Origin: UBA7657 sp049653045
GTDB taxonomy: Bacteria > Pseudomonadota > Alphaproteobacteria > Micavibrionales > Micavibrionaceae
Assembly (NCBI GenBank): GCA_049653045.1
Contig: JBASFN010000180.1
Span: forward strand, 1-26,890
Direction: 5' to 3'
Length of the DNA: 26,890 bases
The number at the start of each line of letters is the position of its first letter. The first letter of the stretch is position 1. Position numbers and translations under genes: made by a program. This document shows, piece by piece, positions 15,835-23,660 of the stretch. A model generated the notes under the pieces. The model was given only the letters and a program-made list of their open reading frames with translations, searched no databases and had not been told where the DNA came from.

Positions 15835-16499
15835 TCCGGGCAATCGTCACCGACATTGAGGGTACAACCAGCAGTCTATCTTTCGTTAAGGATGTTCTGT
15901 TTCCTTATGCGCGAATGAATCTTCCTGACTATGTGCGCAGGAATGAAAAGACGCTGACGAAAATTCTTGATGATGTGCGTACGGTTGAAAACGCGCCGGA
16001 AATGACGGTTGAGAATCTCATTTCCGTTTTGATCCGATGGATTGATGAAGACCGGAAGGCAACACCGCTTAAGGCATTGCAGGGTATGATCTGGGAGGCA
16101 GGATATAAAGCCGGTGATTTCCAAGGACATATCTATGAAGATGCGCTAGAGGCGTTGCAGAGATGGGGCAGTGCGGGGATTAAACTTTATGTTTATTCGT
16201 CTGGCTCCGTTCCGGCGCAGAAATTGCTATTTTCGCATACGGCGAAGGGCGATATGACACCGTTGTTTTCAGGGTATTTTGACACGACGACGGGGGCAAA
16301 GCTTGAATCACTGTCCTACAAAAAAATTGCTCAGGAAATTGGTTTTCCGGCTGAAAGTATCCTTTTTCTATCGGATAATACAGGCGAGACGGAAGCCGCT
16401 CGCGCAGCCGGGATGCGGATTGTTCTGGTTGATCGGGAGGGAAGAGAAAAAAACTCCGTGAAAAATTTCTATGAAATCATTGTGCAGGAGGCCGCATGA
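15831..16499 (+). CDS. mtnC: Enolase-phosphatase E1, MtnC
   Basis: 222 aa HAD-superfamily enzyme. The nucleophile motif is DIEGTTS (Asp8, Glu10 in place of the usual second Asp, as in E1 enzymes). Motif II is YVYSSGSVPAQKLLF and motif III/IV is ILFLSDNTGETEAA. It enolises and then dephosphorylates diketo-methylthiopentyl-1-phosphate to acireductone. ATGA overlaps at both ends. The bifunctional enzyme replaces the separate MtnW/MtnX pair of bacilli. Confidence 0.95.
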   Translation: MIRAIVTDIEGTTSSLSFVKDVLFPYARMNLPDYVRRNEKTLTKILDDVRTVENAPEMTVENLISVLIRWIDEDRKATPLKALQGMIWEAGYKAGDFQGHIYEDALEALQRWGSAGIKLYVYSSGSVPAQKLLFSHTAKGDMTPLFSGYFDTTTGAKLESLSYKKIAQEIGFPAESILFLSDNTGETEAARAAGMRIVLVDREGREKNSVKNFYEIIVQEAA

Positions 16500-17758
16500 C
16501 TGCTCAACTGAAGCTTTCCACGCCAAAAGGATATGAGGCACTGACCACCGATAGTGTGATCAGTTATCTGTCCGGTTCAAAGAATGTATCGATCCGGCTC
16601 GGTGGTAAATCGTCGCAATGGACATCTCGTGAAGTTGGAGACGGCAACCTAAATCTCGTCTTTATCGTTAAAGGTCTGGAAGATTCCGTGGTGGTTAAGC
16701 AGGCGTTGCCTTATGTGCGGCTTGTCGGCGAAAGTTGGCCTTTGCCCCTCTCTCGCGCACATTATGAGCATATGGCATTAATAGAGCAGGCGCGTTGGGC
16801 GGAGGAGTTCGTTCCGCAAGTTTACGAGCATGATGATATTATGGCGTTGACGGTGATGGAATATCTTTCGCCGCATATCATTCTGCGCAAGGGGTTGATT
16901 CAAGGGGTAAAGTACCCGCACATGGCAGAACATCTCGGAAAATTTCTTGCGCGGACTTTGTATCATACGTCAGTCTTGTATCTGTCGGCGGATGAAAAAA
17001 AGGTGAAGGCGGGCGCATTTCAGACAAATACGGCCATGTGTAAAATTAGCGAAGACCTGATTTTCGATGAGCCTTATTTTGCAGCGCCAATGAACCGTCA
17101 TACATCGCCGCAACTGGATAACATTGCATTGCAGTTCCAGCAGGACACCGAATTAAAAATCGCGGTGCAGGAAATGAAATGGCGATTCATCAATAATGCC
17201 GAGGCAATGGTTCATGGTGACTTGCATACAGGATCGGTGATGGTCACGGAAAATGATACTTGCGTCATTGATCCAGAATTTGCTTTCTATGGCCCTATCG
17301 GTTTTGATACAGGCGCTATTCTGGCCAATATGTTTATGGCGTATTTTTCGCAGGCAGGTCACGACAATGATGCCGATTATGCTGGATGGATTTTGCGGCA
17401 GGCTGAAAATATTTGGCAGGTCTTTGTTGATGAGTTTGTCACTCTGGCGGCACGGCGAGGCAAAGAGATCTTACGCGGCGATGTTTTGAACCCACGCCTT
17501 TGCGATGATGTGTCCAGAGTGCAGGAAGCGGCGATAAAGAACCGTCTTGAGATTATATGGTCTGATACGCTTGGGTTCGCCGGATGCAAGATCATTCGCC
17601 GTATTCTGGGGCTTGCTCATGTTGAAGATTTTGAATCTATTAAAGACTCAGATATTCGTGCGCAGTGCGAGAGGAAAGCATTGGATTTTGCAAGGAAACT
17701 TCTTGTTCGCCGTGCTGATTTTAAAAATATCGCCGATGTCACAAAGGCCGCCGCATGA
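16496..17758 (+). CDS. mtnK: Methylthioribose kinase MtnK
   Basis: 420 aa, kinase-like fold related to choline/aminoglycoside kinases. The N-lobe includes VVVKQALPYVRL and the catalytic loop is VHGDLHTGSVMV (near residue 240), followed by VIDPEFAFYGPIGFD, which holds the metal-binding aspartate. It phosphorylates methylthioribose at C1. Having MtnK rather than a direct MTA phosphorylase route means the cell should also carry an MTA nucleosidase (mtnN), which is not in the window. ATGA overlaps at both ends. Confidence 0.95.
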   Translation: MTAQLKLSTPKGYEALTTDSVISYLSGSKNVSIRLGGKSSQWTSREVGDGNLNLVFIVKGLEDSVVVKQALPYVRLVGESWPLPLSRAHYEHMALIEQARWAEEFVPQVYEHDDIMALTVMEYLSPHIILRKGLIQGVKYPHMAEHLGKFLARTLYHTSVLYLSADEKKVKAGAFQTNTAMCKISEDLIFDEPYFAAPMNRHTSPQLDNIALQFQQDTELKIAVQEMKWRFINNAEAMVHGDLHTGSVMVTENDTCVIDPEFAFYGPIGFDTGAILANMFMAYFSQAGHDNDADYAGWILRQAENIWQVFVDEFVTLAARRGKEILRGDVLNPRLCDDVSRVQEAAIKNRLEIIWSDTLGFAGCKIIRRILGLAHVEDFESIKDSDIRAQCERKALDFARKLLVRRADFKNIADVTKAAA

Positions 17759-18822
17759 AAATAAACGGCATTTCTTATCGTTCAATCTGGCTTTCGGATA
17801 ATGGGTGGTCAGTAAAAATTTTCGATCAACGTCGTCTGCCGTGGGAATTGCAAATCATAGAATTAACATCCTGTGATCAGGCTGTGTGCGCGATCAAAGA
17901 AATGTGGACGCGTGGCGCACCACTTTTGGCGATGACGGCAGCCTATGGTTTGTGCCTGGCCTTGCGTGAAGATACAACCGATGCTGCATTGGAAAGCGCG
18001 TATAAAAAACTGATGGTCACGCGCCCCACAGCCGTTAATTTGCGTTGGGCATTGGATGAAATGATGCGGGCGGTCAGGCCGGTAAAGGGGAAAGAACGTA
18101 TTGAGGTGGCTTATCGGCGTGCTTCGGAGCTTTGTGACGAGGATGTGGAAATCAATAAGGCCATCGGTCGCCATGGACTTGGGATGATAAAAGATATAGC
18201 GCACCGGAAATCGGGGCATCCGGTGAATGTCTTGATTCATTGCAATCCAGGCTGGCTGGCAACAGTAGACTATGGTACGGCCACAGCTCCCATTTATTTT
18301 GCGCATGATGAGGGCATTCCGGTTCATGTCTGGGTCGATGAAACACGCCCCCGAAATCAGGGCGCGTTGACAGCTTATGAATTGGCGCAGCACGGTGTTG
18401 AACACACCGTTATTACAGACAATGCCGGAGGCCTTTTAATGCAGCAGGGCAGGGTGGATGCCGTGATCGTGGGCTGTGATCGCGTTACACGCAATGGCGA
18501 TGTGGCCAATAAAATCGGCACGTATCTAAAAGCATTGGCGGCACAGGATAATGGCGTGCCTTTCTATGTGGCGCTGCCGTATACGACGTTTGATTCCTCT
18601 CTTGAAAAAGGTGCGGATATTCTTATCGAAGAGCGTTCCGCGGAAGAAATTAGAACTATTCAGGGGATGGATGAGGTTGGAAATATAAAATCTGTGATGC
18701 TTACGTCGTCGCCCGCTTGTAATCCCGGTTTTGACATTACACCCGCAAGGCTTGTGACGGGATATATTACGGACAGGGGGCTTGTGAAGGATGTTGTGGG
18801 TTTTTCTAGTGTTGCGGCATGA
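17755..18822 (+). CDS. mtnA: Methylthioribose-1-phosphate isomerase MtnA
   Basis: 355 aa, related to eIF2B-alpha. MWTRGAPLLAMTAAYG is the sugar-phosphate motif; the catalytic pair is Cys163 (HCNPGWLATVDYGTAT) and Asp242 (VGCDRVTRNGDVANKIGTY). It converts methylthioribose-1-phosphate to the ribulose form, the substrate of MtnB. Last gene of the operon, overlapping mtnK by ATGA. It converges on the polymerase gene with only 21 bp between stops and no clear terminator. Confidence 0.95.
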   Translation: MKINGISYRSIWLSDNGWSVKIFDQRRLPWELQIIELTSCDQAVCAIKEMWTRGAPLLAMTAAYGLCLALREDTTDAALESAYKKLMVTRPTAVNLRWALDEMMRAVRPVKGKERIEVAYRRASELCDEDVEINKAIGRHGLGMIKDIAHRKSGHPVNVLIHCNPGWLATVDYGTATAPIYFAHDEGIPVHVWVDETRPRNQGALTAYELAQHGVEHTVITDNAGGLLMQQGRVDAVIVGCDRVTRNGDVANKIGTYLKALAAQDNGVPFYVALPYTTFDSSLEKGADILIEERSAEEIRTIQGMDEVGNIKSVMLTSSPACNPGFDITPARLVTGYITDRGLVKDVVGFSSVAA

Positions 18823-18843
18823 TCCTAGCCTGTCTTTGTGGTT

Positions 18844-20136
18844 CTATTCTAAAAACTCCTCCATGTCCGGGATGCGCGTGAAGGCGATTTTAGTGCCGGT
18901 GGATGATTTATCTTGATTGCTTGTCATGCCCAAGAGGATGGTATCTCGGCCAAATTTTTGATTAAGTTGATCTATCGTTTTTGATATTTTCTCGTTCTTT
19001 TGTTTTGTGGCGGCGGCAGGTGCGGCCACGGCAAAGAGGTCGCCCTGGACATTTAGATCTTTATTTTGAATTAGGCCGTAGATAAGAACGCTGATTTTTT
19101 TAATCCTTTTATTTCTTGTTTCCTGTAGCAATGATTGCCAAAGGATCTCCAGTAGATTTAGAAATATAAAGCTATCCTGAGAGGGTGGGCAATTCGCCTC
19201 AAGGCCAAAGCGGTTACCGTTTTCAGTTCGTAGTGAGAGAGAAAATTTATCCGCATGGTATTCCATACGCCGTAATCTGGCCGCCGCCTTCATGGTCAGG
19301 CGCCGGGCTATCATGTATGTTTGTTCTGGCGCTCGCATTTCTGGCGCCAGGACATGGCTATGGCCAATGGTGCTGCGATTTGTTTCTTCTTCGGGCAGGT
19401 CGAATCCCCGCAGGTAATACCACATTTTCTCGCCCCACAGGCTGCCCCAGATTGCCCGCAGATGCTTGGGTTGGAGTTTCATCAGCCCGCGCATATCATG
19501 AATTCCTGCCTCGTTGATGCGGCGTTCAATGTTTTGTCCGATGCCGGGTAGATCCCGCAATTTTAGATTAAGGAGTTGTTTCGGTAGATCCTCCGGCATC
19601 AAGACCGTGAGGCCATCCGGCTTTTGAATGTCGGTTGCGACTTTGGCCAGGTATTTACTCGGGGCAATTCCTATCGAGCATTTGATATGTTCGCCCACAT
19701 TTTTGGCGATGCCAGATTTAATAGATTGCGCGATTGCTTTTGCGCGCTCCGGCGGTCGTTCGTTTTCCATGAGGTGGCAGGCCATCTCGTCGATAGAACA
19801 AACTTTGTTGACCGGTATATGACGACCGATTTCATCAAGGAGGAGTTCGTGGAATTCAACATAGCGATTATGCTGTGCCAGGACACATATAATTCCGGGA
19901 CAGATTTTTTTCGCTTCATAGATGGGTGTGCCCGTCTTCACGCCGAACGCTTTTGCCTCGTAGCTGGCGGCAATCGCACAGGTGGAATCTGTCTCCACCG
20001 GCAGGATGGCAATCGGCTTGCCGCGCAGACTTGGATTTAACTGCTGCTCTACGCTGGCGAAGTAGCTGTTGAAGTCCACATAAAGCCAGCGGAGGCTATC
20101 TGGCGGTGTAAATCTATTTTTAGAAGATGCGGACAT
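18844..20136 (-). CDS. SOS-regulated Y-family translesion DNA polymerase (DinB/UmuC type)
   Basis: 430 aa. Catalytic carboxylates are Asp21 (LYVDFNSYFASVEQ) and Asp116/Glu117 (CSIDEMAC); YEAKAFGVKTG is the nucleotide-binding YxAR-like loop, and the helix-hairpin-helix LRDLPGIGQNIERRI follows at about 195. The little-finger region reaches about residue 360. QGDLF near residue 360 resembles a beta-clamp binding motif, and the C-terminus (LNQKFGRDTILLG) resembles the end of UmuC-type proteins. The start at 20136 has only a weak Shine-Dalgarno. An SOS box lies 27 bp upstream. I avoid a symbol because the DinB/UmuC boundary is not clear from reading. Confidence 0.88.
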   Translation of the reverse strand: MSASSKNRFTPPDSLRWLYVDFNSYFASVEQQLNPSLRGKPIAILPVETDSTCAIAASYEAKAFGVKTGTPIYEAKKICPGIICVLAQHNRYVEFHELLLDEIGRHIPVNKVCSIDEMACHLMENERPPERAKAIAQSIKSGIAKNVGEHIKCSIGIAPSKYLAKVATDIQKPDGLTVLMPEDLPKQLLNLKLRDLPGIGQNIERRINEAGIHDMRGLMKLQPKHLRAIWGSLWGEKMWYYLRGFDLPEEETNRSTIGHSHVLAPEMRAPEQTYMIARRLTMKAAARLRRMEYHADKFSLSLRTENGNRFGLEANCPPSQDSFIFLNLLEILWQSLLQETRNKRIKKISVLIYGLIQNKDLNVQGDLFAVAAPAAATKQKNEKISKTIDQLNQKFGRDTILLGMTSNQDKSSTGTKIAFTRIPDMEEFLE

Positions 20137-20162
20137 TTGAACCCACCACGGCCATTAAAGAT

Positions 20163-20177
20163 GTTCTTTATTTGTTC
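20163..20177 (-). promoter_or_regulatory. Alphaproteobacterial SOS (LexA) box
   Basis: GTTC-TTTATTT-GTTC, the exact direct repeat GTTC-N7-GTTC that alphaproteobacterial LexA binds. It lies 27-41 bp upstream of the polymerase start, over its likely promoter. Confidence 0.85.
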
Positions 20178-20399
20178 TCTTTTTAAGGGGGGTGTCAAGT
20201 CCTAATAGAAATTAAGGGCTACAGGGATTTCCCTCCGTTAGTGGCTGCTGTACAGGTTCAAGCCGCTGTGGCAGTTTTCGTACAGTTATAGAAGACTTTC
20301 GTCGAAATTATGCCCTCCTTCGGATGTTCTTATGTTTGTACAATTAACACGACAAGATTTTTTTAAAACACATGTTCAGAAAAATCGCACATTGTCTAT

Positions 20400-21341
20400 T
20401 TACGAAAAAGCAGGATTCTTTTTTCCTTGTGGTCTTCTCGCTTCCTTTAGGGCTGTCCCAGCAGGAATGACTGCACATTGTTTGTAATAGGTAATCAAAT
20501 CAGAAAGAGACATGATCGGCTTAGTTGTAATCAATTTTCGCAGTTTAGGAAGGTTATGGTAGGGAATTGATGGCCAGTTATGATGTTCCCAATGATGCCA
20601 AGAAAGGTGTGGAGCAAGCAGAGGGCCTTGCCACCAATTCAAATGAAGGCGGTGGGTCGTATCTGTACCATGATGCTCTAGCCACAGCCTTAGTCTAAAA
20701 AACATGATAAACCCTGTAACCAAAGAGAAATACCAAATGGCGGGAACCCACCAAAGACCAAGCCAGATCATTATGGTACACATGATTGCATGGCTTGCCA
20801 ATAAAGGTAGATAATCCGAAGACTTTTGTGGCTTTGAGTACTGCAAGATAACCTTGTAATCGGGTATGCCATTTCCCAGCATATCCAAAATGGCTAATTT
20901 GAAAACATCCAGCGTGGTTTTAGGTAAGTTCCACTGTTCCGAGCGGATGGATTTGTAGACAATCTCAGGATCATTTTCTGTTCCTAATTCGCTATGATGA
21001 TATTTATGAAGGTTTCTATAGCCTTCCAAGGTCAATCCAATAGGAATCCACGTAAAGTAATTCGTCAGAAAGTCATTGAACTTTGTGTTGTAGGAAATTG
21101 TGCAGTGCGTACCGTCGTGGCCAAGCAAAGCCAACGCATGTTGACGATTGGCGATAGCAAAAATCGCCAAAACAACAGACAACACACTAGGATAAAAACC
21201 AACAAGAACAAAGGAGCCAATCATGACAATCCAATCAAACATCAAATCTCTGATCCAGTAGTATGACACGCGCTTGCTAAGTGCTTTTAATTCATCAGGC
21301 TTTATACCATGGACATGGGTTTTTCTCTGATTTTCCTTCAT
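20400..21341 (-). CDS. Membrane fatty-acid desaturase linked to the quorum-sensing genes
   Basis: 313 aa integral membrane di-iron desaturase. Histidine boxes are GHDGTH (74-79), HKYHH (112-116) and HHWEHH (249-254), with an extra LEHHGTDTTH (221-230). Hydrophobic pairs lie at about 36-62 and 178-218. These enzymes insert double bonds in acyl chains or related lipids; the exact substrate is unknown. AGGAG is 7 nt before the ATG. The gene diverges from luxR, and a perfect lux-box-like palindrome sits 64 bp upstream. Lower GC than the flanking mtn and dinB regions suggests transfer together with the lux genes. Confidence 0.87.
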   Translation of the reverse strand: MKENQRKTHVHGIKPDELKALSKRVSYYWIRDLMFDWIVMIGSFVLVGFYPSVLSVVLAIFAIANRQHALALLGHDGTHCTISYNTKFNDFLTNYFTWIPIGLTLEGYRNLHKYHHSELGTENDPEIVYKSIRSEQWNLPKTTLDVFKLAILDMLGNGIPDYKVILQYSKPQKSSDYLPLLASHAIMCTIMIWLGLWWVPAIWYFSLVTGFIMFFRLRLWLEHHGTDTTHRLHLNWWQGPLLAPHLSWHHWEHHNWPSIPYHNLPKLRKLITTKPIMSLSDLITYYKQCAVIPAGTALKEARRPQGKKNPAFS

Positions 21342-21405
21342 GAACTTTCTCCTGCTTAAAAATGTGCAATGCAGGAAGGCTATGATTTTTTGATTGTGTT
21401 AAATA

Positions 21406-21421
21406 TCACGTGAACACGTGA
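21406..21421. promoter_or_regulatory. lux-box-like palindrome 1 (desaturase side)
   Basis: TCACGTG-AA-CACGTGA has perfect 7-bp arms and is 16 bp in total. It is 64 bp upstream of the desaturase start and 117 bp upstream of luxR, so the desaturase promoter is the likelier target. It matches the site before luxI at 14 of 16 positions. Confidence 0.75.
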
Positions 21422-21538
21422 GGAGGGGATTTGCAGAAAACAATGTAGCCTGCGGTTGCGCATACTTTGGTTTAATGGCAGTATGTCTAAGTAACAGCTA
21501 AAATTATTGGGGACTGACCTTTGCAAAGAGGAGAGAAA

Positions 21539-22267
21539 TTGAGGTTTGAGGATTTCATAACTCAAAGCAATAGCGCCAAAACTCCTGACGAACTGTTTGA
21601 ATATTTAAGAAAAGCTGTTTCTAACTATGGATTTGATAGAGTTATATTTTCTGTTACTTTCGACGGAGAACTTCCTAAAGATAAAAATCAGCTAGGAATT
21701 TTTCACAACTACGTTGAGTCCTGGGATAAATATTATAAAGAAAAAAAGTACCACCTTATTGATCCTGTGTTGAGATACGCTGCGATGCAAACGGCTCCCT
21801 TTAAGTGGTCACAACTAGAAAAAAATTTCAGTCTATCGCCAAATCAGCTTAAAATTTTTAGAGAAGGAGAAGAGGCAGGACTTTGGCACGGTGTTGGTGT
21901 TCCCATGAGAGGAAGCAGGGGCCAGCTCTCGGGCATTGCATTAGCGAGCTCACAGAAGGTTGATGCTTGTGAACAAAATCTTGACCTGATTGCCGCCTTT
22001 TGTAATCAGTTCTACCTTGCCTACAAAAGATTTTATATTCCCTCAGAAAAAGACGAAAAAGGAAGTTTTATTTCGCTTACGCCCAAGGAAACAGAGGTGT
22101 TGCATTGGCTATTTAATACAAAAACTGATGAGGAAATAGCTACAATACTTGGGATTTCAAAAAACACTGTTGATACCCATATAAGAAAAATTTATGAAAA
22201 GATGGGTGTGCACAACAGAATTGCCGCAGCCATAAAGGGTTTGATGTTAGGCCTTATAATTCCCTGA
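21539..22267 (+). CDS. LuxR-family acyl-homoserine-lactone receptor/regulator
   Basis: 242 aa. The N-terminal autoinducer-binding domain (about 10-165) keeps the ligand-pocket residues Trp62, Tyr66, Asp75-Pro76 and Trp90. The C-terminal LuxR helix-turn-helix (about 178-236) reads LTPKETEVLHWLF, then DEEIATILGISKNTVDTHIR. The start is probably TTG at 21539, because AGAGGAG lies 5-6 nt before it; the upstream TTG at 21521 would place that site inside the gene, and no ATG fits. A TTG start suggests low expression. It lies immediately upstream of luxI. Confidence 0.88.
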   Translation: MRFEDFITQSNSAKTPDELFEYLRKAVSNYGFDRVIFSVTFDGELPKDKNQLGIFHNYVESWDKYYKEKKYHLIDPVLRYAAMQTAPFKWSQLEKNFSLSPNQLKIFREGEEAGLWHGVGVPMRGSRGQLSGIALASSQKVDACEQNLDLIAAFCNQFYLAYKRFYIPSEKDEKGSFISLTPKETEVLHWLFNTKTDEEIATILGISKNTVDTHIRKIYEKMGVHNRIAAAIKGLMLGLIIP

Positions 22268-22288
22268 TTTTTACTTTCAGTCCTTCAC

Positions 22289-22304
22289 TCACGAGAATAC
22301 GTGA
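22289..22304 (+). promoter_or_regulatory. lux-box-like palindrome 2 (luxI promoter)
   Basis: TCACG-AGAATA-CGTGA. TATATT (22321-22326) follows 16 bp later as the -10, the spacing seen where LuxR binds in place of a -35 element. luxI starts at 22365. Confidence 0.75.
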
Positions 22305-22364
22305 TGTTTTAAAACTTTTTTATATTTCAAAATCCCCGCTCAATTCACACGCGGAGGACATGAA

Positions 22365-22997
22365 ATGATAAAGGTCGTAAACCACAGAAGTCTAGATAGA
22401 AATGGACACCTCTTGGTTGGGCAGTTTAAGTTGCGCTATAAAGAATTCATACAAAGGCAGGATTACGAAGTTAAAACTTTTGACGGTATGGAGTATGACC
22501 AATATGACACGCCTGCAGCAACTTACTTGGTTTACGAAGAAGAAGATGGAAGTGTGCAAGGAGTCAGTCGACTGACGCCGGTTATGAATGGCTGCATGCT
22601 AAAAGATTTGTGGCCGCATCTTGTGGAGAATAAAGAACAATTCGAGGATCAAGAAATTTGGGAAGGAACACGTTTTTGTATTAATAAAGATTTGCCCCCA
22701 GATCAACGCAGGAGAATTTGTTACGAAATTTCTTTGGCCTATGTCGAATATGGGATGCAGGAAGGTATAAAAAAAATTATAGGAATGATGCCAACATTTA
22801 TTTTAAAGAGTGTTTTTGAGCGCTCTGGAATTACCTTGGAAAGATTAGGTCCTGTCTTTGATATGGCTGGATTTAGTAAAGTTCAGGCCGCAGGAATTCC
22901 TGTCAATTTAGATCAAATCAAAAATGTTCGGCGTAAGACGGGCCTTTTTTCGGTTCTTAATGATTTCGAATCTTTGGGAGCAATTAAAGCTGCCTAA
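22365..22997 (+). CDS. LuxI-family acyl-homoserine-lactone synthase
   Basis: 210 aa. Conserved LuxI residues are present: Arg24 and Phe28 (LRYKEFIQ), Asp45 and Asp48 (EYDQYD), Arg69 (SRLTP), and Glu100 and Arg103 (WEGTRF). The usually invariant Trp34 is Tyr here. It makes an AHL signal from SAM and acyl-ACP (or acyl-CoA), releasing methylthioadenosine. GGAGG is 7 nt before the ATG; the ATG at 22360 meets a stop after two codons. The acyl chain cannot be predicted from the sequence. A luxR gene lies directly upstream and a lux-box-like site in the promoter. Confidence 0.92.
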   Translation: MIKVVNHRSLDRNGHLLVGQFKLRYKEFIQRQDYEVKTFDGMEYDQYDTPAATYLVYEEEDGSVQGVSRLTPVMNGCMLKDLWPHLVENKEQFEDQEIWEGTRFCINKDLPPDQRRRICYEISLAYVEYGMQEGIKKIIGMMPTFILKSVFERSGITLERLGPVFDMAGFSKVQAAGIPVNLDQIKNVRRKTGLFSVLNDFESLGAIKAA

Positions 22998-23030
22998 GAC
23001 ACACAACTTATTGTAATGATGGAGAAGAAA

Positions 23031-23237
23031 GTGACAGTTGAAAAAGAAGTGAAAATTCAACAAGTGATTGCTGCGCTTGAGTACCTCAAGAGAATAGCTG
23101 AGAATGAAAATCTAGACGATATTGTTGATCTGATTGATGCCACCTTCAGAATTTGTTCTAACACTTACATCATTTTGAAGCGGAGTGAGCTGGCTGAAAG
23201 TCTTTTGGTCTATAAAGGCCTAACGATAGTAAGTTGA
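23031..23237 (+). CDS. Small protein in the luxI transcription unit
   Basis: 68 aa if it starts at GTG 23031, with GGAG 6 nt upstream. The in-frame ATG at 23016 has no Shine-Dalgarno, so GTG is preferred. The protein is predicted helical and acidic in the middle (LKRIAENENLDDIVDLIDAT). It starts 33 bp after luxI with no terminator between, so it is probably cotranscribed. No family recognised. Small proteins linked to LuxR/LuxI pairs are sometimes antiactivators, but no resemblance to TraM or QseM is evident. Confidence 0.6.
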   Translation: MTVEKEVKIQQVIAALEYLKRIAENENLDDIVDLIDATFRICSNTYIILKRSELAESLLVYKGLTIVS

Positions 23238-23249
23238 CTATAAGAAAAT

Positions 23250-23660
23250 CTATGTAATGTTTCCTAAGGTTTTTATGTAGGTAAGAAACGCCTTTCTATT
23301 TTCAGGGTTTTTTATGTTATAGTAAGCCTTGAGCAATTCGATGGTTTCTTTTCTTTTTAAGACATAGTCTATATCGATGTTTTCTATTTCAAGATTTTTA
23401 GGATACTCATTTGGGTTGCCCTCTATTTGCTCCGGAAAGAAATATGAAACGGATACACCGAGATTTCTGGCAAACTTATATAACGTTCCAGAGCTGATAC
23501 GGTTTTTTCCCGCTTCATATTTTTGGATTTGCTGAAACGTGAGGTCAACAGACTCCGCTAGAGCTGTTTGACTGATCCCCAAGAGAGATCGCCTTATTCT
23601 TAAGCGTTGTCCTACAAGCTCATCAATGTGAGTTACACCGTTTTTTGTTTTTTTTGTCAT
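23250..23660 (-). CDS. XRE-family helix-turn-helix regulator
   Basis: 136 aa. The Cro/C1 helix-turn-helix spans about 12-70 (VGQRLRIRRSLLGISQTAL, FQQIQKYEAGKNRIS, LYKFARNLGVSVSYFF), a form common in alphaproteobacterial chromosomes and phages. The C-terminal 50 residues are helical and charged. The ATG at 23660 is preferred to an in-frame TTG at 23669; neither has a strong Shine-Dalgarno. The gene converges on the small luxI-linked ORF with 12 bp between them. Target unknown; it may control the cassette or its own promoter. Confidence 0.8.
   Translation of the reverse strand: MTKKTKNGVTHIDELVGQRLRIRRSLLGISQTALAESVDLTFQQIQKYEAGKNRISSGTLYKFARNLGVSVSYFFPEQIEGNPNEYPKNLEIENIDIDYVLKRKETIELLKAYYNIKNPENRKAFLTYIKTLGNIT

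Noticed and set aside
19185..20040. Plus-strand ORFs opposite the Y-family polymerase
   Set aside because: The minus-strand frame has full catalytic motifs; these are shadows without ribosome binding sites.
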